From: JAIVGV01 sp036389335
Lineage (GTDB): Bacteria; Acidobacteriota; Blastocatellia; Pyrinomonadales; Pyrinomonadaceae
DNA length: 64,000 nucleotides
Assembly: GCA_036389335.1 (NCBI GenBank)
Contig: DASVQC010000066.1
Span: 1-64,000 of the forward strand
Direction of reading: 5' to 3'
This document shows, one piece after another, positions 47,740-55,640 of the stretch; the stretch's first letter is position 1, and each line of letters begins with the position of its first letter. Under the pieces are notes generated by a model. It did not search any database, was not told the DNA's origin, and worked only from the letters and a program-made list of their open reading frames with translations. Made by a program: the position numbers and the translations under genes.

Positions 47740-48328
47740 ATGGACGAGCCCAACCCGCAAGTAGTCGTCATCGCCGGTCCGAACGGCGCGGGCAAATCGA
47801 CGCTCGCACCGTTTCTGCTGCGAGACGCTTTCGGTTTGATGGAGTTCGTTAACGCGGACAATATTGCGACAGGACTCTCCGTTTTCCAGCCGGAGGGTTG
47901 CGGCTGTCGAAGCGGGGCGCGTCATGCTCAAACGCCTGCATGATCTGGCCGGGGCGCGCAGCAGCTTCGCTTTCGAAACCACTCTTGCCACTCGCTCATA
48001 TGCGACTTGGATCGCAGAGTTGAAACGTGAGGGTTATAATTTCCACCTCCTATTCCTTTGGCTGGATAGTCCTGAATTGGCGACGCAGCGCGTCAGCGAG
48101 CGCGTTTTTTTGGGGGGGCATGACGTGCCGGAGCAGGTTATCCGAAGGCGCTATGCGAAGGGGATCAGGAACTTCTTCGACTTGTATCGTCCGTTAGCTG
48201 ATTCGTGGGTGGTGTATGATAATTCTTTGTCGGGCGAAAGGCGGCGGGTTGCTACAGGGGTCGCTAACTTGACGGCAAACGTACTGGACGAAAGCCGGTG
48301 GCTTCAGTTTCAAGCGAGCGCAAAATGA
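47740..48328 (+). pseudogene. Frameshifted zeta-toxin-type kinase
   Basis: ATG 47740 starts MDEPNPQVVVIAGPNGAGKS, the Walker A of zeta-toxin kinases, and NADNIATGLSVFQPE. The phase then changes. The frame one base on continues VAAVEAGRVMLKRL, SFAFETTLATRSY, NFHLLFLWLDSPELATQRV, DVPEQVIRRRYAKGIRNF and WVVYDNS, which is the rest of the family. Removing one G from the GGG at about 47896 would restore FQPEVAAVEAGR. Zeta toxins phosphorylate UDP-GlcNAc; many chromosomal homologues have other or unknown roles. Its position between rpiB and deoC, starting five bases after rpiB, suggests a recent insertion. A sequencing error is possible. Confidence 0.82.
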
Positions 48329-48531
48329 GGGTCGAGCCAAAGAACTTGAAAGAGCTTTTCCTGGCAGAGGCTGAGGCGGTCGATGAGGCTGTGCGAAGAG
48401 CCGCCGAGCACGCGCTGCTGGTTCACAAGCGGGCGGGATGCTCTGTCTCGTCGTGGGAAGATGGCAAGTTAGTGATTACCCCCCCCGACAAGATTCGCGT
48501 TGATGAGAAGCCGCGGAAGGAGCGCGCTTAA
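48325..48531 (+). CDS. Small partner protein of the zeta-type gene
   Basis: A 68-residue protein whose ATG overlaps the zeta-gene stop (ATGA, 48325-48328). It is helical in the first half (MRVEPKNLKELFLAEAEAVD, AVRRAAEHALLVHKRAGCSV) and ends with SWEDGKLVITPPDKIRVDEKP. Small genes of this kind often accompany chromosomal zeta-like kinases and are candidate antitoxins. It is not the classical epsilon antitoxin, which normally precedes zeta. It remains intact although the toxin frame is broken. Confidence 0.6.
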   Translation: MRVEPKNLKELFLAEAEAVDEAVRRAAEHALLVHKRAGCSVSSWEDGKLVITPPDKIRVDEKPRKERA

Positions 48532-48551
48532 ACTCCGGAGCAGTCAGTCTC

Positions 48552-49448
48552 ATGACCTACCCGAACAACGGCAATCTCGAACACCTCGTCGAGCAGATCA
48601 CGGACGTGATCGTGGCGCGGCTGAACGGCGACGCCGACTCGCAGGCGCGGATGTGCGGGTGCGGCTCGACGTGCTTCAACCGCTGCCCCGAAAGGATGCA
48701 GCGGGTGGTGGACGCGGGGGCGGCGCGCATCGGGCTCGTCCTCGGCGAGACGGCGACGGCGCGCGACTGGTCGGGCCTCGTCGATCACACGCTCTTAAAG
48801 CCCGAAGCGAGCGACGCCGACATCCGACGCCTGTGCGAGGAGGCGGCGCAGTACCGCTTCGCGAGCGTTTGCGTGAACCCTTCGTGGGTGCGCGCGGCGG
48901 CGTGCAACCTGCGCGGGACGAGCGTGCCGGTCTGCACGGTCGTCGGCTTCCCGCTCGGCGCGACGCTCCCGGACGTGAAGGCTTACGAGGCGCGGCGCGC
49001 CATCTTCGACGGCGCGCGCGAGGTGGACATGGTCATCAACATCGGCGCTTTGAAGAGCAACGACGACTGCGCCGTCGAGCAGGACATCCGCGCGGTCGTC
49101 GAGGCGTCGCACGAGTACGACGTGCTCGTCAAGGTGATCATCGAGGCGGCGCTGCTGACCGACGAAGAGAAGGTGCGCGCCTGCCTCGCGGCGCAGCGCG
49201 CGGGCGCGGACTTCGTTAAAACTTCCACGGGCTTCGCCAAGCACGGCGCGACCGTCGCGGACGTGGCCCTGATGCGGCGCACGGTGGGCGCGGGGATGGG
49301 CGTCAAGGCGGCGGGCGGCGTGAAGGGGATCGACGACGCGCGCGCGATGTTGGAGGCGGGCGCGACGCGGATCGGCGCGAGCGTCGGCGTCAAGATCGCG
49401 CAGGAGGCTTCGGGCGTGAAGACGACCTCCGGCGCGGCGGCTTACTGA
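48552..49448 (+). CDS. deoC: Deoxyribose-phosphate aldolase with N-terminal extension
   Basis: DeoC cleaves 2-deoxyribose 5-phosphate to glyceraldehyde 3-phosphate and acetaldehyde. The catalytic domain (about 77-298) shows LVDHTLLKPEAS, VCTVVGFPLGAT, EVDMVINIGALKS, LVKVIIEAALLTDEEK, the Schiff-base Lys in DFVKTSTGF, and VKAAGGVKG. The first 76 residues are additional: an amphipathic helix (LEHLVEQITDVIVARLNG) like a shell-targeting peptide and a Cys-rich patch MCGCGSTCFNRCPERM. Together with extended RpiB this pattern fits the sugar-phosphate-utilizing microcompartments, where acetaldehyde is confined. No shell gene lies in the window. Confidence 0.93.
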   Translation: MTYPNNGNLEHLVEQITDVIVARLNGDADSQARMCGCGSTCFNRCPERMQRVVDAGAARIGLVLGETATARDWSGLVDHTLLKPEASDADIRRLCEEAAQYRFASVCVNPSWVRAAACNLRGTSVPVCTVVGFPLGATLPDVKAYEARRAIFDGAREVDMVINIGALKSNDDCAVEQDIRAVVEASHEYDVLVKVIIEAALLTDEEKVRACLAAQRAGADFVKTSTGFAKHGATVADVALMRRTVGAGMGVKAAGGVKGIDDARAMLEAGATRIGASVGVKIAQEASGVKTTSGAAAY

Positions 49449-49580
49449 GCCGCGCGAGGCGCGGAAGATACTCGGTGCCGCTAACGAACACTCGTACTCG
49501 TAGGGGCGGGGCTCGTCCCTGCCCTCACAAACTATCCAGTCCGTCGGGTCTTGTGAGAGGCTGTTAAGAGACGCGAACGC

Positions 49581-49630
49581 CGGAGGGCGGAGGGGTGATG
49601 AGAGTCATCACCCCTCCGCCCTCCGATTTT
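49581..49630. terminator. Long bidirectional terminator
   Basis: A perfect 21-bp inverted repeat (49581-49601 and 49605-49625) with a three-base centre, followed by ATTTT on the plus strand. It separates the convergent deoC and outer-membrane-protein genes. Confidence 0.85.
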
Positions 49631-49673
49631 GTCGGCGGTTCATCGCGCGCGCGATCTCGTCGCGGCGGGCGCT

Positions 49674-50300
49674 TCAGAAGCGGTAGCCGATGCCGCCGTT
49701 GACCTGTAGGTTGTGGCGCGTGTTGTCGGGGATGGTGAAGGTGGCGAAGGGCGGCGGCGCGCCGGTCAGGCCGGTCTGCTTGCCGTAGCGGATGATGGTG
49801 TCGCCCACGTCGAAGCGCGTCGTCCAGTGGCGCGTGACGTAGAGTTCGAGCACGCCGCCGACGTCCGCGGCGAAGTGTGTGGCGCGTTCGAGGCGGAAGA
49901 TGAAGGAGGGATCGTCGGCGAACTTGCCCTGGCTGAAGCTGATGAAGCCGGGCCGCGCCTTGGCGAAGACGCCGAACTTCTCCCAACGCTTCCCGGCTTT
50001 GACGCCGAACAGGCCCTCGACCGCACGGCCCGAAGCGCGAGGCTCGATGGAGCGGCCCGAATTCGGGAAGAACGTCGTCTCCGCTTCGAGCGCGAAATTC
50101 CGGTTGACGTTGAAAGTGAACCTGCCGCCGAAGCCGATCTCCGTGCGGTAGCCGGCGCTCGGCGTGAGCGTGAGCGCGGAGAAGTGTATGCCGACTTCCC
50201 GCCGCGGCGGATCGTCCGGCGCGTTCTGCGCGCGCGCCGCCGTCGCGCCGGAGAGAGAGAGCGCGAGGAGCGCGAGGAGGGCAGAGAAACTTTTCTTCAT
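49674..50300 (-). CDS. Small outer-membrane beta-barrel protein
   Basis: A 208-residue protein with signal peptide (MKKSFSALLALLALSLSGATAARAQ) and alternating beta strands typical of eight-stranded barrels: GYRTEIGFGGRFTFNVNRNFALEAETTFF, GLFGVKAGKRWEKFGVFAKARPGFISFS, AADVGGVLELYVTRHWTTRFDVGD and the C-terminal GGIGYRF ending in Phe, the assembly signal for the barrel machinery. The opening IHFSALTLTPSAGYRTE resembles acidobacterial outer-membrane beta-barrel proteins. ATG 50300 lies nine bases after AAGGAG. Function unknown. It follows the sigma-factor operon, but an 87-bp gap leaves co-transcription open. Confidence 0.82.
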   Translation of the reverse strand: MKKSFSALLALLALSLSGATAARAQNAPDDPPRREVGIHFSALTLTPSAGYRTEIGFGGRFTFNVNRNFALEAETTFFPNSGRSIEPRASGRAVEGLFGVKAGKRWEKFGVFAKARPGFISFSQGKFADDPSFIFRLERATHFAADVGGVLELYVTRHWTTRFDVGDTIIRYGKQTGLTGAPPPFATFTIPDNTRHNLQVNGGIGYRF

Positions 50301-50387
50301 CGGTTGTGTCTCCTTCATTGTTCACCCGCTTGCGGGGTTTTCGGTCCCGTGTCGGTAAGGCCCGTGGCCGGTAAGGGGAGACCGGTT

Positions 50388-51251
50388 CTAACTCCGGCGG
50401 AAGATCGAGAGCGCGCGCGAGAGCGCGTTCGGCCTGCGCCCCTCGCGCGGCTCGAAGCGCGCGAAGCCCGCCGGGACGGCGAAGAGCGCGTCGTCGAGCG
50501 CGCCGGTCGATAATTCCAGCACCTCGCGCGTCTTCTCCGTGACGACGCCGCGCTCGTCGTAGGCGCGCGTCGTCTCCAGGAGCGGGAAGCCGAGGCGCGC
50601 CTGCCCCTCGTAGCGCCGCCGGAAGAAATACTTGCGCGTGTTGAAACGCTTCGTGAGGCACCTGCTGCCGCCGATCTCGACGAACGTGCGCGGCAGCGCC
50701 CCGGAGAGATCGGGCGAGCAGTCGACGCCGTAGAGCAGATCGACGTACCAGCCGTCGGTCTCGACGCGCGCCGCGCCCGTGTCGCAGGCGTCGGGCTCGA
50801 CGCGCCAAGTCGTCAGCGTCTTCAGGCGGCGCGCCTCGAAGCCGAACATCTCGCGCCGCTCGCCCGTGTCCGTGACCGAGGTGGTCTCGAAGATCGTGCC
50901 CTTAATGCCGGGCGGCGCGGGCGCGGGCGAGGGGAACTGCTGCTCGTTGAAGGCGGCGATGACGGCGTAGGGGACGCCGCCCGACCAGAGGTTGTAGCGG
51001 CTGTTGACGAGATCGAGCCAGATGAACTGGTGGCGCGCGCAGTCGTTGATGAACGCCCAGCGCATGACGCCGCCGCCCGGCTGCGTGGACTTGCCCTCGC
51101 GCCGCTGCGAGGAGCCTTTCAGGTAGAGCGTCTCTTCGTAGGTCGGGGCCGCGCTGTCGCGCCAGCGGATGCGCACGTCGGCGCGCGCCGTCGTCGAGAC
51201 GCAGAGCAGCGCGGCGGCGGCGAACGCCCTGAGTAGTGTGCCTCTCGTCAT
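50388..51251 (-). CDS. Exported protein of unknown function
   Basis: A 287-residue protein with signal peptide (LLRAFAAAALLCVSTTARA) and a beta-rich body: VRIRWRDSAAPTYEETLYLKGSSQRREGK, HQFIWLDLVNSRYNLWSGGV, EARRLKTLTTWRVEPDACDTG, DGWYVDLLYGVDCSPDL and CLTKRFNTRKYF. Three to four Cys could form disulfides. The layout (strand, 'R-EGK', measured-trait strand) is similar to proteins that bind lipids or sense the envelope, but I do not recognise a family. Third of three exported-protein genes behind the ECF sigma and anti-sigma genes, 22 bp after the preceding one. Confidence 0.75.
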   Translation of the reverse strand: MTRGTLLRAFAAAALLCVSTTARADVRIRWRDSAAPTYEETLYLKGSSQRREGKSTQPGGGVMRWAFINDCARHQFIWLDLVNSRYNLWSGGVPYAVIAAFNEQQFPSPAPAPPGIKGTIFETTSVTDTGERREMFGFEARRLKTLTTWRVEPDACDTGAARVETDGWYVDLLYGVDCSPDLSGALPRTFVEIGGSRCLTKRFNTRKYFFRRRYEGQARLGFPLLETTRAYDERGVVTEKTREVLELSTGALDDALFAVPAGFARFEPREGRRPNALSRALSIFRRS

Positions 51252-51273
51252 CTCGGTCTCCCCCGTCGTGCCG

Positions 51274-52356
51274 TCACCTCTTCGGGATCAGGCTCTCGAT
51301 GCGCGCCGCCGCGCCGAAGCGTACGCGCCGCGCCGCCGACGCGCGCGCCGCGTCCTCACGCCGCTGCTTCGAGTCGAAGTCAGCGCGCGGAGGGGCTTGC
51401 GGCGTCTTGCCTTCGAGCGCCTGCCGGACGGGGCTCGCCTCGGTCGTCCCGCCGCGCCCTCCCGCGCCGCGCTTGATCTCTTCCGCCGAATTAACTTCGG
51501 GCGCGTAGGCGGGATCGAAGAGCACCCACGCGTACCAGTCGCCGCCCGTGCCGACGACGGGCGCGCTCGACACCAGCTCGTAGTGATCGCCCTTGTAGTC
51601 GAAGCTGACGCGGTTGTCTTCGATGAGGGCGGTCTTGCGGAAGTCGTAGCCCTCGCGCGGCACGAGCGAGAGGATGAAGCGACCGCGACCGGGCACGTAG
51701 AACCAGACGAGCGCGCCGGAGACGGGGCGCGGCTCGCGCGCCGACGGGGCGACCTCGCCGTTGACGAGCAGGCGCTGATCGCTCACGGCGATCTCGACGC
51801 TGTCGAGCGTGAAGTCGCGCGGCGCGGACTGCCACAGGCGCGCGCGGTCGGAGGCGACCTTCACCACGTCCACGACGCGCACGCCGGTCTGCGAGTTGAC
51901 GAGGAGATCGAGCGCGACGGCGTCGCCGTCGTCCAAGGTCTGCGGCGCGGCGGCGCGCGCCAGCGTCGGGACGGGCGCAGCGCCCGTGCGGCGCGCCCGC
52001 AGACGCTGCTCGAAGTCGGCGGCGAGCGGCTGCGCCGTGACGCGAAATTTTTTCGCGTCGCCGACCGGCTCGACGACCAGATCGTAGCCGAAGACCGGGT
52101 TGCCCTCGCGGTCGAGCACGACGCGGTGGATGGTGTTGCCGTCGTCCAAAAGGGCCTGCGGCAAGAGCGCCGCCTGAATCTCGTTGAAGCCCGGCGCGCG
52201 CGCGCCCTCGAAGGTCGTCTCCAGGCGGAAGCCGACGAACCCCGCGCCCGCGAGCGGCACGACCAACTGTTGGCGCGCGCGATCCTGCCCCGCCGCGACC
52301 GAAAAACAGATCGCGAGCGACAGGCAGACGAACCCCGCGCGCGGGCTACTTCTCAT
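51274..52356 (-). CDS. Exported protein of the ECF-sigma operon
   Basis: A 360-residue protein with N-terminal signal (FVCLSLAICFSVAAGQ). The sequence is beta-rich with YDLVVEPVGDAKKFRVTAQPLAADF, VALDLLVNSQTGVRVVDVVKVAS and GRGRFILSLVPREGYDFRKTALIEDNRVSFDYKGDHYELVSSAPVVG; the last 80 residues are low-complexity and Arg/Ala-rich. I know no family name for it. Its start overlaps the anti-sigma gene by 11 bases, strong evidence for one operon and possibly a shared envelope-stress role. Confidence 0.75.
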   Translation of the reverse strand: MRSSPRAGFVCLSLAICFSVAAGQDRARQQLVVPLAGAGFVGFRLETTFEGARAPGFNEIQAALLPQALLDDGNTIHRVVLDREGNPVFGYDLVVEPVGDAKKFRVTAQPLAADFEQRLRARRTGAAPVPTLARAAAPQTLDDGDAVALDLLVNSQTGVRVVDVVKVASDRARLWQSAPRDFTLDSVEIAVSDQRLLVNGEVAPSAREPRPVSGALVWFYVPGRGRFILSLVPREGYDFRKTALIEDNRVSFDYKGDHYELVSSAPVVGTGGDWYAWVLFDPAYAPEVNSAEEIKRGAGGRGGTTEASPVRQALEGKTPQAPPRADFDSKQRREDAARASAARRVRFGAAARIESLIPKR

Positions 52357-53143
52357 TCGCGTCGCCCCCCTTGATGACGCGCAGCTTCACGTCCGACGCG
52401 GGGCGGAAGCCCGCGAGCGTCGCCGCGCCCTCGCGCGTACGCGCGCCGCCGCCCGCGCGCGCCTCTTCAGAGGCGCGCGCCTCTTCGTCGCGCGCGGCCC
52501 GCACGGGACGACCGCCGCGCGAGTCGCCGCGCGCGACGTAGACCGTGCGCGCGACGATCCTCTCGCGCATGACGGGCACTTCGACCGTGCGAACCTCGAC
52601 GGGGGGGGCGGCGAGCGCGGGCGCTGCGACGGCGAGGGGTTCGGGCGCGGGGCGCAGGAGCGCGAGGGCCGAGACGCAGGCGAAGAGCAGGGCGGCGGCG
52701 ACCGCGGCGGGCGCGGGGACGCGCCACGTCGTCGAGAGCGCGCGGCGCAGTCGCGCGGCGCGGGACGGGCGGCGCGACGCCGCGGGCGCGAGCCGCCCCG
52801 ACCCGTCCGGCGCGGGCGGGAGCCAGCCCGCCGAAGTTGATGAGAGACCTGCCGTCGGACGGTCGAGCGTGTAGGGCGTCGGCGCGGCGTCGTCCGCTTC
52901 GAGGTCGGACGAGGCGAGGCGCGCGGCGAGGCGCGCGTGGTAGCCCTCCCAGAAACTTTCGGGCGGCTGCTCGGCTTCGGTCGCGCGCGCGTAGGCGCGC
53001 AGGGTCTCTTCGAGCGCGCGGTACTCGGCGCGGCAGTCGGCGCACGACTCGACTTCGGCGCGCAGGCGCGCCGCGTCCGGCGCTTCGTCGAAGACGAGAT
53101 CGATCAGTCGTTCTTTCGCCCTCGTGCAGTCGTGCATTCTCAT
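52346..53143 (-). CDS. Anti-sigma factor with zinc-finger domain
   Basis: A 265-residue membrane protein. The N-terminal zf-HC2-like anti-sigma domain has HDCTRAKERLIDLVFDEAPDAARLRAEVESCADCRAEYRALEETL (zinc ligands in the H-x3-C-x2-C-type pattern, CADC near 36-39). A linker leads to a membrane helix near 150 (PAAVAAALLFACVSALALL) and a C-terminal periplasmic part of about 85 residues, basic and ending FRPASDVKLRVIKGGDANEK. Such proteins hold their ECF sigma factor at the membrane until a signal releases it. It lies 20 bp after the sigma gene and overlaps the next gene. Confidence 0.88.
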   Translation of the reverse strand: MRMHDCTRAKERLIDLVFDEAPDAARLRAEVESCADCRAEYRALEETLRAYARATEAEQPPESFWEGYHARLAARLASSDLEADDAAPTPYTLDRPTAGLSSTSAGWLPPAPDGSGRLAPAASRRPSRAARLRRALSTTWRVPAPAAVAAALLFACVSALALLRPAPEPLAVAAPALAAPPVEVRTVEVPVMRERIVARTVYVARGDSRGGRPVRAARDEEARASEEARAGGGARTREGAATLAGFRPASDVKLRVIKGGDANEK

Positions 53144-53163
53144 CTCACCTCAAACTTTCTCCG

Positions 53164-53799
53164 CTAGTAACCCTCGCGCGCCGACAGGCGCGTGAAGTCG
53201 GTCGCCTCGCCCGCCTCGCCGCCCGCCGGCGCGTCGGCGCGGAGTCGGGCGCGGAGTTTGGCGAGTGAGCGGGCGAGCGATTTCTTGACCGTGCCCGCGG
53301 AGCAGGAGAGCGTGCGCGCGATCTCTTCGCAGGTCATCCCCTCGTCGTGCTTGAGCAGGAAGACGAGCCGCTGCTGCGGCGACAGCTCAGAGAGCGCGTC
53401 GCGCACGCGCCCGGCGAGCAGTCGCTCGTGAAGGGCGGACTCGGCGTCGGGCGCGCGCCCCCGCGCCCCGGCCTCCGCGTCGGCGTCTTCGAGTCGCCGC
53501 GCGGCGTCGTCGAAGCGCGAGCGCGCGGCGCGCCGCTCGTTGAGGAAGGTGTTGACGGCGATGCGGCGCAGCCACGTGTAGAAGGACGACTCGGCGCGGT
53601 AGGTGTCGAGCGAGCGGAAGGCGCGCAGCCAGACCTCCTGCGACAAGTCTTCGGCGTCCGCCGCGTCCCGGCAGAAGCGCAGGGCGAGCGTGTGGACGCG
53701 CCGGGCGTGGAGAGCGGCGAGGCGGCAGAACGCCTCTCGGTCGCCCGCGCGCGCGCGCACGATCAGTTCCGTCTCGCTCGTCAAAGTTTCCTCTCTCAT
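53164..53799 (-). CDS. ECF-type RNA polymerase sigma factor
   Basis: A 211-residue sigma70-family ECF factor. Region 2 (about 20-90): ALHARRVHTLALRFCRDAADAEDLSQEVWLRAFRSLDTYRAESSFYTWLRRIAVNTFLNERR. Region 4 (about 135-185): LSELSPQQRLVFLLKHDEGMTCEEIARTLSCSAGTVKKSLARSLAKLRARL with the HTH. First gene of an operon with a zinc-finger anti-sigma factor and exported proteins, the classical envelope-stress design. A short-RNA or attenuator unit lies about 160 bp upstream. Confidence 0.94.
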   Translation of the reverse strand: MREETLTSETELIVRARAGDREAFCRLAALHARRVHTLALRFCRDAADAEDLSQEVWLRAFRSLDTYRAESSFYTWLRRIAVNTFLNERRAARSRFDDAARRLEDADAEAGARGRAPDAESALHERLLAGRVRDALSELSPQQRLVFLLKHDEGMTCEEIARTLSCSAGTVKKSLARSLAKLRARLRADAPAGGEAGEATDFTRLSAREGY

Positions 53800-53956
53800 C
53801 GCGCGCCCGATCCAATAGACACGCGCCGCCGCCGTTTGGTTGGCGGACGGGCGGAAAAGTTACGCCGCGGGCGTCGGCGCGGAAGTCGGGTCGGGCTGAG
53901 ACTCGCGCAAGGGTCGCGGAGGTCGATGCGGCGGGCGGCGAGGCGGGCGCGACGAT

Positions 53957-53986
53957 CAAAAAAGAGCCGCGCTATCGAGCGCGGCC
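53957..53986 (-). terminator. Intrinsic terminator or attenuator before the sigma gene
   Basis: Seven-base GC stem with a six-base loop and a TCTTTTTT tail on the minus strand. No convincing protein gene ends at it from upstream, which is why a short RNA or leader attenuation is considered. Confidence 0.8.
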
Positions 53987-54025
53987 CAAGTTACAAGAGG
54001 AATGCTGTGGAACCAGCGGGACAGG
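53957..54025 (-). ncRNA. Candidate short RNA or attenuated leader upstream of the sigma gene
   Basis: On the minus strand a sigma70-like promoter (54032-54059) is followed about 70 bases later by a textbook terminator: GCCGCGC-TCGATA-GCGCGGC then TCTTTTTT (53957-53985). The enclosed RNA has no convincing reading frame. It is either an independent small RNA or an attenuator in the leader of the ECF sigma operon, whose ATG is at 53799. Existence of the transcript is inferred from the two signals only. Confidence 0.5.
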
Positions 54026-54031
54026 ACTGCG

Positions 54032-54059
54032 ATTGTACGCCGCCGTACGGGGAAGTCAA
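54032..54059 (-). promoter_or_regulatory. Sigma70-type promoter upstream of ECF sigma operon
   Basis: Minus strand -35 TTGACT (54054-54059), 16-bp spacer, -10 TACAAT (54032-54037). Good agreement with consensus; it faces the short terminator-ended unit and the sigma operon. The plus-strand gene starting at 54219 is divergent from it. Confidence 0.6.
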
Positions 54060-54218
54060 GCGGGCCGCTCTCAATCTGTGGGTCAGCTTACAAAACGTCT
54101 TCCACGCAACCTCAACACCTTCTCCACAAGTCGCGTGCGCGCCGCGGCACTCCGGTTGCAACCCCGGATAGGCGCGAAACTCTTTGATGTAAGTAAATCG
54201 TTCGTCAGGGGGTGAGCC

Positions 54219-54425
54219 ATGTACTTCCGCACGCAGGGCGGCAACGTGTACCACGTCCTACATGATACGAAGACGGGGGTCGCGCCGTGCGGCGCGCGGC
54301 TGAACAGATCGGATTTGGCGCGGCTGAAGGAGGGGACGACGCCGCGCGAGGGCGTCCAAGAGAAGCCCGAGGACGCGCCCGTCTGCGATCACTGCGAGAA
54401 GCTAACGCCCCGGAGCGGGGCGTGA
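54219..54425 (+). CDS. Small Cys-containing protein
   Basis: A 68-residue protein starting MYFRTQGGNVYHVLHDTKTG with PCGARLNRSDLARLKEG and CDHCEKLTP, three Cys in a CGxRL...CxxC arrangement that could bind zinc. A GGGGGTGA sequence lies just before the ATG. The shape resembles short zinc-binding proteins that read HV-type substrates, but I recognise no family. It is divergent from the sigma operon promoter region. The GC content is that of the core genome. Confidence 0.6.
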   Translation: MYFRTQGGNVYHVLHDTKTGVAPCGARLNRSDLARLKEGTTPREGVQEKPEDAPVCDHCEKLTPRSGA

Positions 54426-54545
54426 CCTCACACGCCCGCACGGTAAGTGAGTCGGTCCGGGCGTGGCGCGATCAGACGTTCGCCGCGGGGGCGCAGGGTT
54501 AAAGCACAAGGGGGCGCGGAGAAAACCCTTCAACCGGCGTTGCCT

Positions 54546-54581
54546 GAAAAGTACCCGATAATCACTTATCGGGTACTTTTC
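54546..54581. repeat. 16-bp perfect inverted repeat at left edge of the restriction patch
   Basis: Arms AAAAGTACCCGATAA (54547-54561) and TTATCGGGTACTTTT (54566-54580), extended by one G/C pair, with a TCAC loop. The right arm runs into CTTTTCGGGT (54577-54586), and an inverted copy ACCCGAAAAG follows at 54599-54608. The decamer recurs twice at the other edge (56771-56800). Confidence 0.75.
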
Positions 54582-54664
54582 GGGTCGTGCGCCGTTTCAC
54601 CCGAAAAGTCCTCCTGCCGGAACACCGACTCGATCCCAATATCGAAGATTGATTGCGCGATCAC

Positions 54665-54886
54665 TCACAGGTCGTGACAGAGCGCCTTTAGGAGCAGTTC
54701 ATTTACCTGCGTCGCCCGCGTCTTGCTCCTCAGCCGCTCGCAGAACCGGGCATTCATCCTAGCAAAGACCAACTCGCTGGTGCTCCGCTCGTGGTGATGC
54801 CGGGCGAACTCCTCCTGATTGGATTTTATTGGTGTTCGCTGTCGCACTTTTCTTGTATGCTGACGCGGTTCGAAGAGCAATGCCAA
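54665..54886 (-). pseudogene. C-terminal remnant of an IS transposase
   Basis: The frame ends HHHERSTSELVFARMNARFC, ERLRSKTRATQVNELLLKALCHDL and stop. The string SKTRATQVNELLLKALCH matches the end of DDE transposases of the IS4/IS5-like type (usual form: LRSKT, then QVNE, then KVLCHN). Nothing of the catalytic part is found upstream and the first 25 residues of the frame look unrelated. It is a degraded insertion-sequence end next to the restriction genes. Confidence 0.6.
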
Positions 54887-54950
54887 CGACGGCGAAAGCT
54901 GTCAGGATACGAAGTCGGGGCTGTCGGGCTATTAACCGAAGGACGATTTA

Positions 54951-55640
54951 ATGAGCACTAACGCGAGCCTGCTTCCCTTTGAGGGCGCAGCGGAGAACGG
55001 CAAGAGTGTGCAGGAGTATCAACCCCTCGCTTCGGTGTGGGACGGCGGCGATGCCGAGCTACTGGAAAAGATGCTCGATTTCTACCCAAAGAGTATGCCG
55101 CAACTCATCTTGGACGCGACCGTGAACGCTGGCCGCTTTTGGATAGGCAGCACGCGCCCTGTTATCGGCATGGATATTGACCCGGCGCACCGCCCTGATG
55201 TAGTTGCCGACAACACGAACATGCCGTTCGCCGACGCGACGTTCGACGTTGTTGTTTATGACCCGCCTCACATACCGAATCAGGGCAAAGACCAGTCTAA
55301 GGACTTCAACACGCGCTTCGGTCTCGTCCTGAAGTCGCCGATTGAGAACGGCTACAACTTCACCCACACATTCCCGCCGTTCGTGTCGGAGGCTTACCGC
55401 GTTCTAAAGTCGGAAGGCATATTGTTGGCGAAAGTCACCGACTACGTTCACGGGCACCGTTACCAGTGGGCGCACGTCGAACTCGTCAAGGCTGCCTCTT
55501 CGGTCGGCTTCTGCCCCTGCGACTGCATCATTAAGGTCAGGCGCGCCCCGATTGTCTCGCCTCGATGGAAGACGGCACACCACACGCGCCGGCATCACTG
55601 CTACTGGCTAGTCTTCCGCAAGTCAAAGAAGTGTGAATGA
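54951..55640 (+). CDS. DNA methyltransferase-like protein (DPPH motif)
   Basis: A 229-residue class I methyltransferase. SAM-binding motif I is near 50-62 (LILDATVNAGRFWIGS, then GMDIDP for the acidic motif II), and the amino-methylation motif IV is VVVYDPPHIPNQGKDQ near 100. Further blocks are FVSEAYRVLKSEGILLAKVTD and the end HHCYWLVFRKSKK. Motif I before IV without a recognition domain between them is the gamma- or compact-type order. DPPH in place of DPPY is seen in small phage- or restriction-linked methylases. It may protect DNA from the XcyI-type nuclease downstream (inference). AT-richer than the core. Confidence 0.7.
   Translation: MSTNASLLPFEGAAENGKSVQEYQPLASVWDGGDAELLEKMLDFYPKSMPQLILDATVNAGRFWIGSTRPVIGMDIDPAHRPDVVADNTNMPFADATFDVVVYDPPHIPNQGKDQSKDFNTRFGLVLKSPIENGYNFTHTFPPFVSEAYRVLKSEGILLAKVTDYVHGHRYQWAHVELVKAASSVGFCPCDCIIKVRRAPIVSPRWKTAHHTRRHHCYWLVFRKSKKCE

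Noticed and set aside
53991..54254. 87-codon minus-strand frame ending just before the terminator
   Set aside because: Begins upstream of the predicted promoter, so it could not be translated from that transcript, and has no ribosome site or domain.
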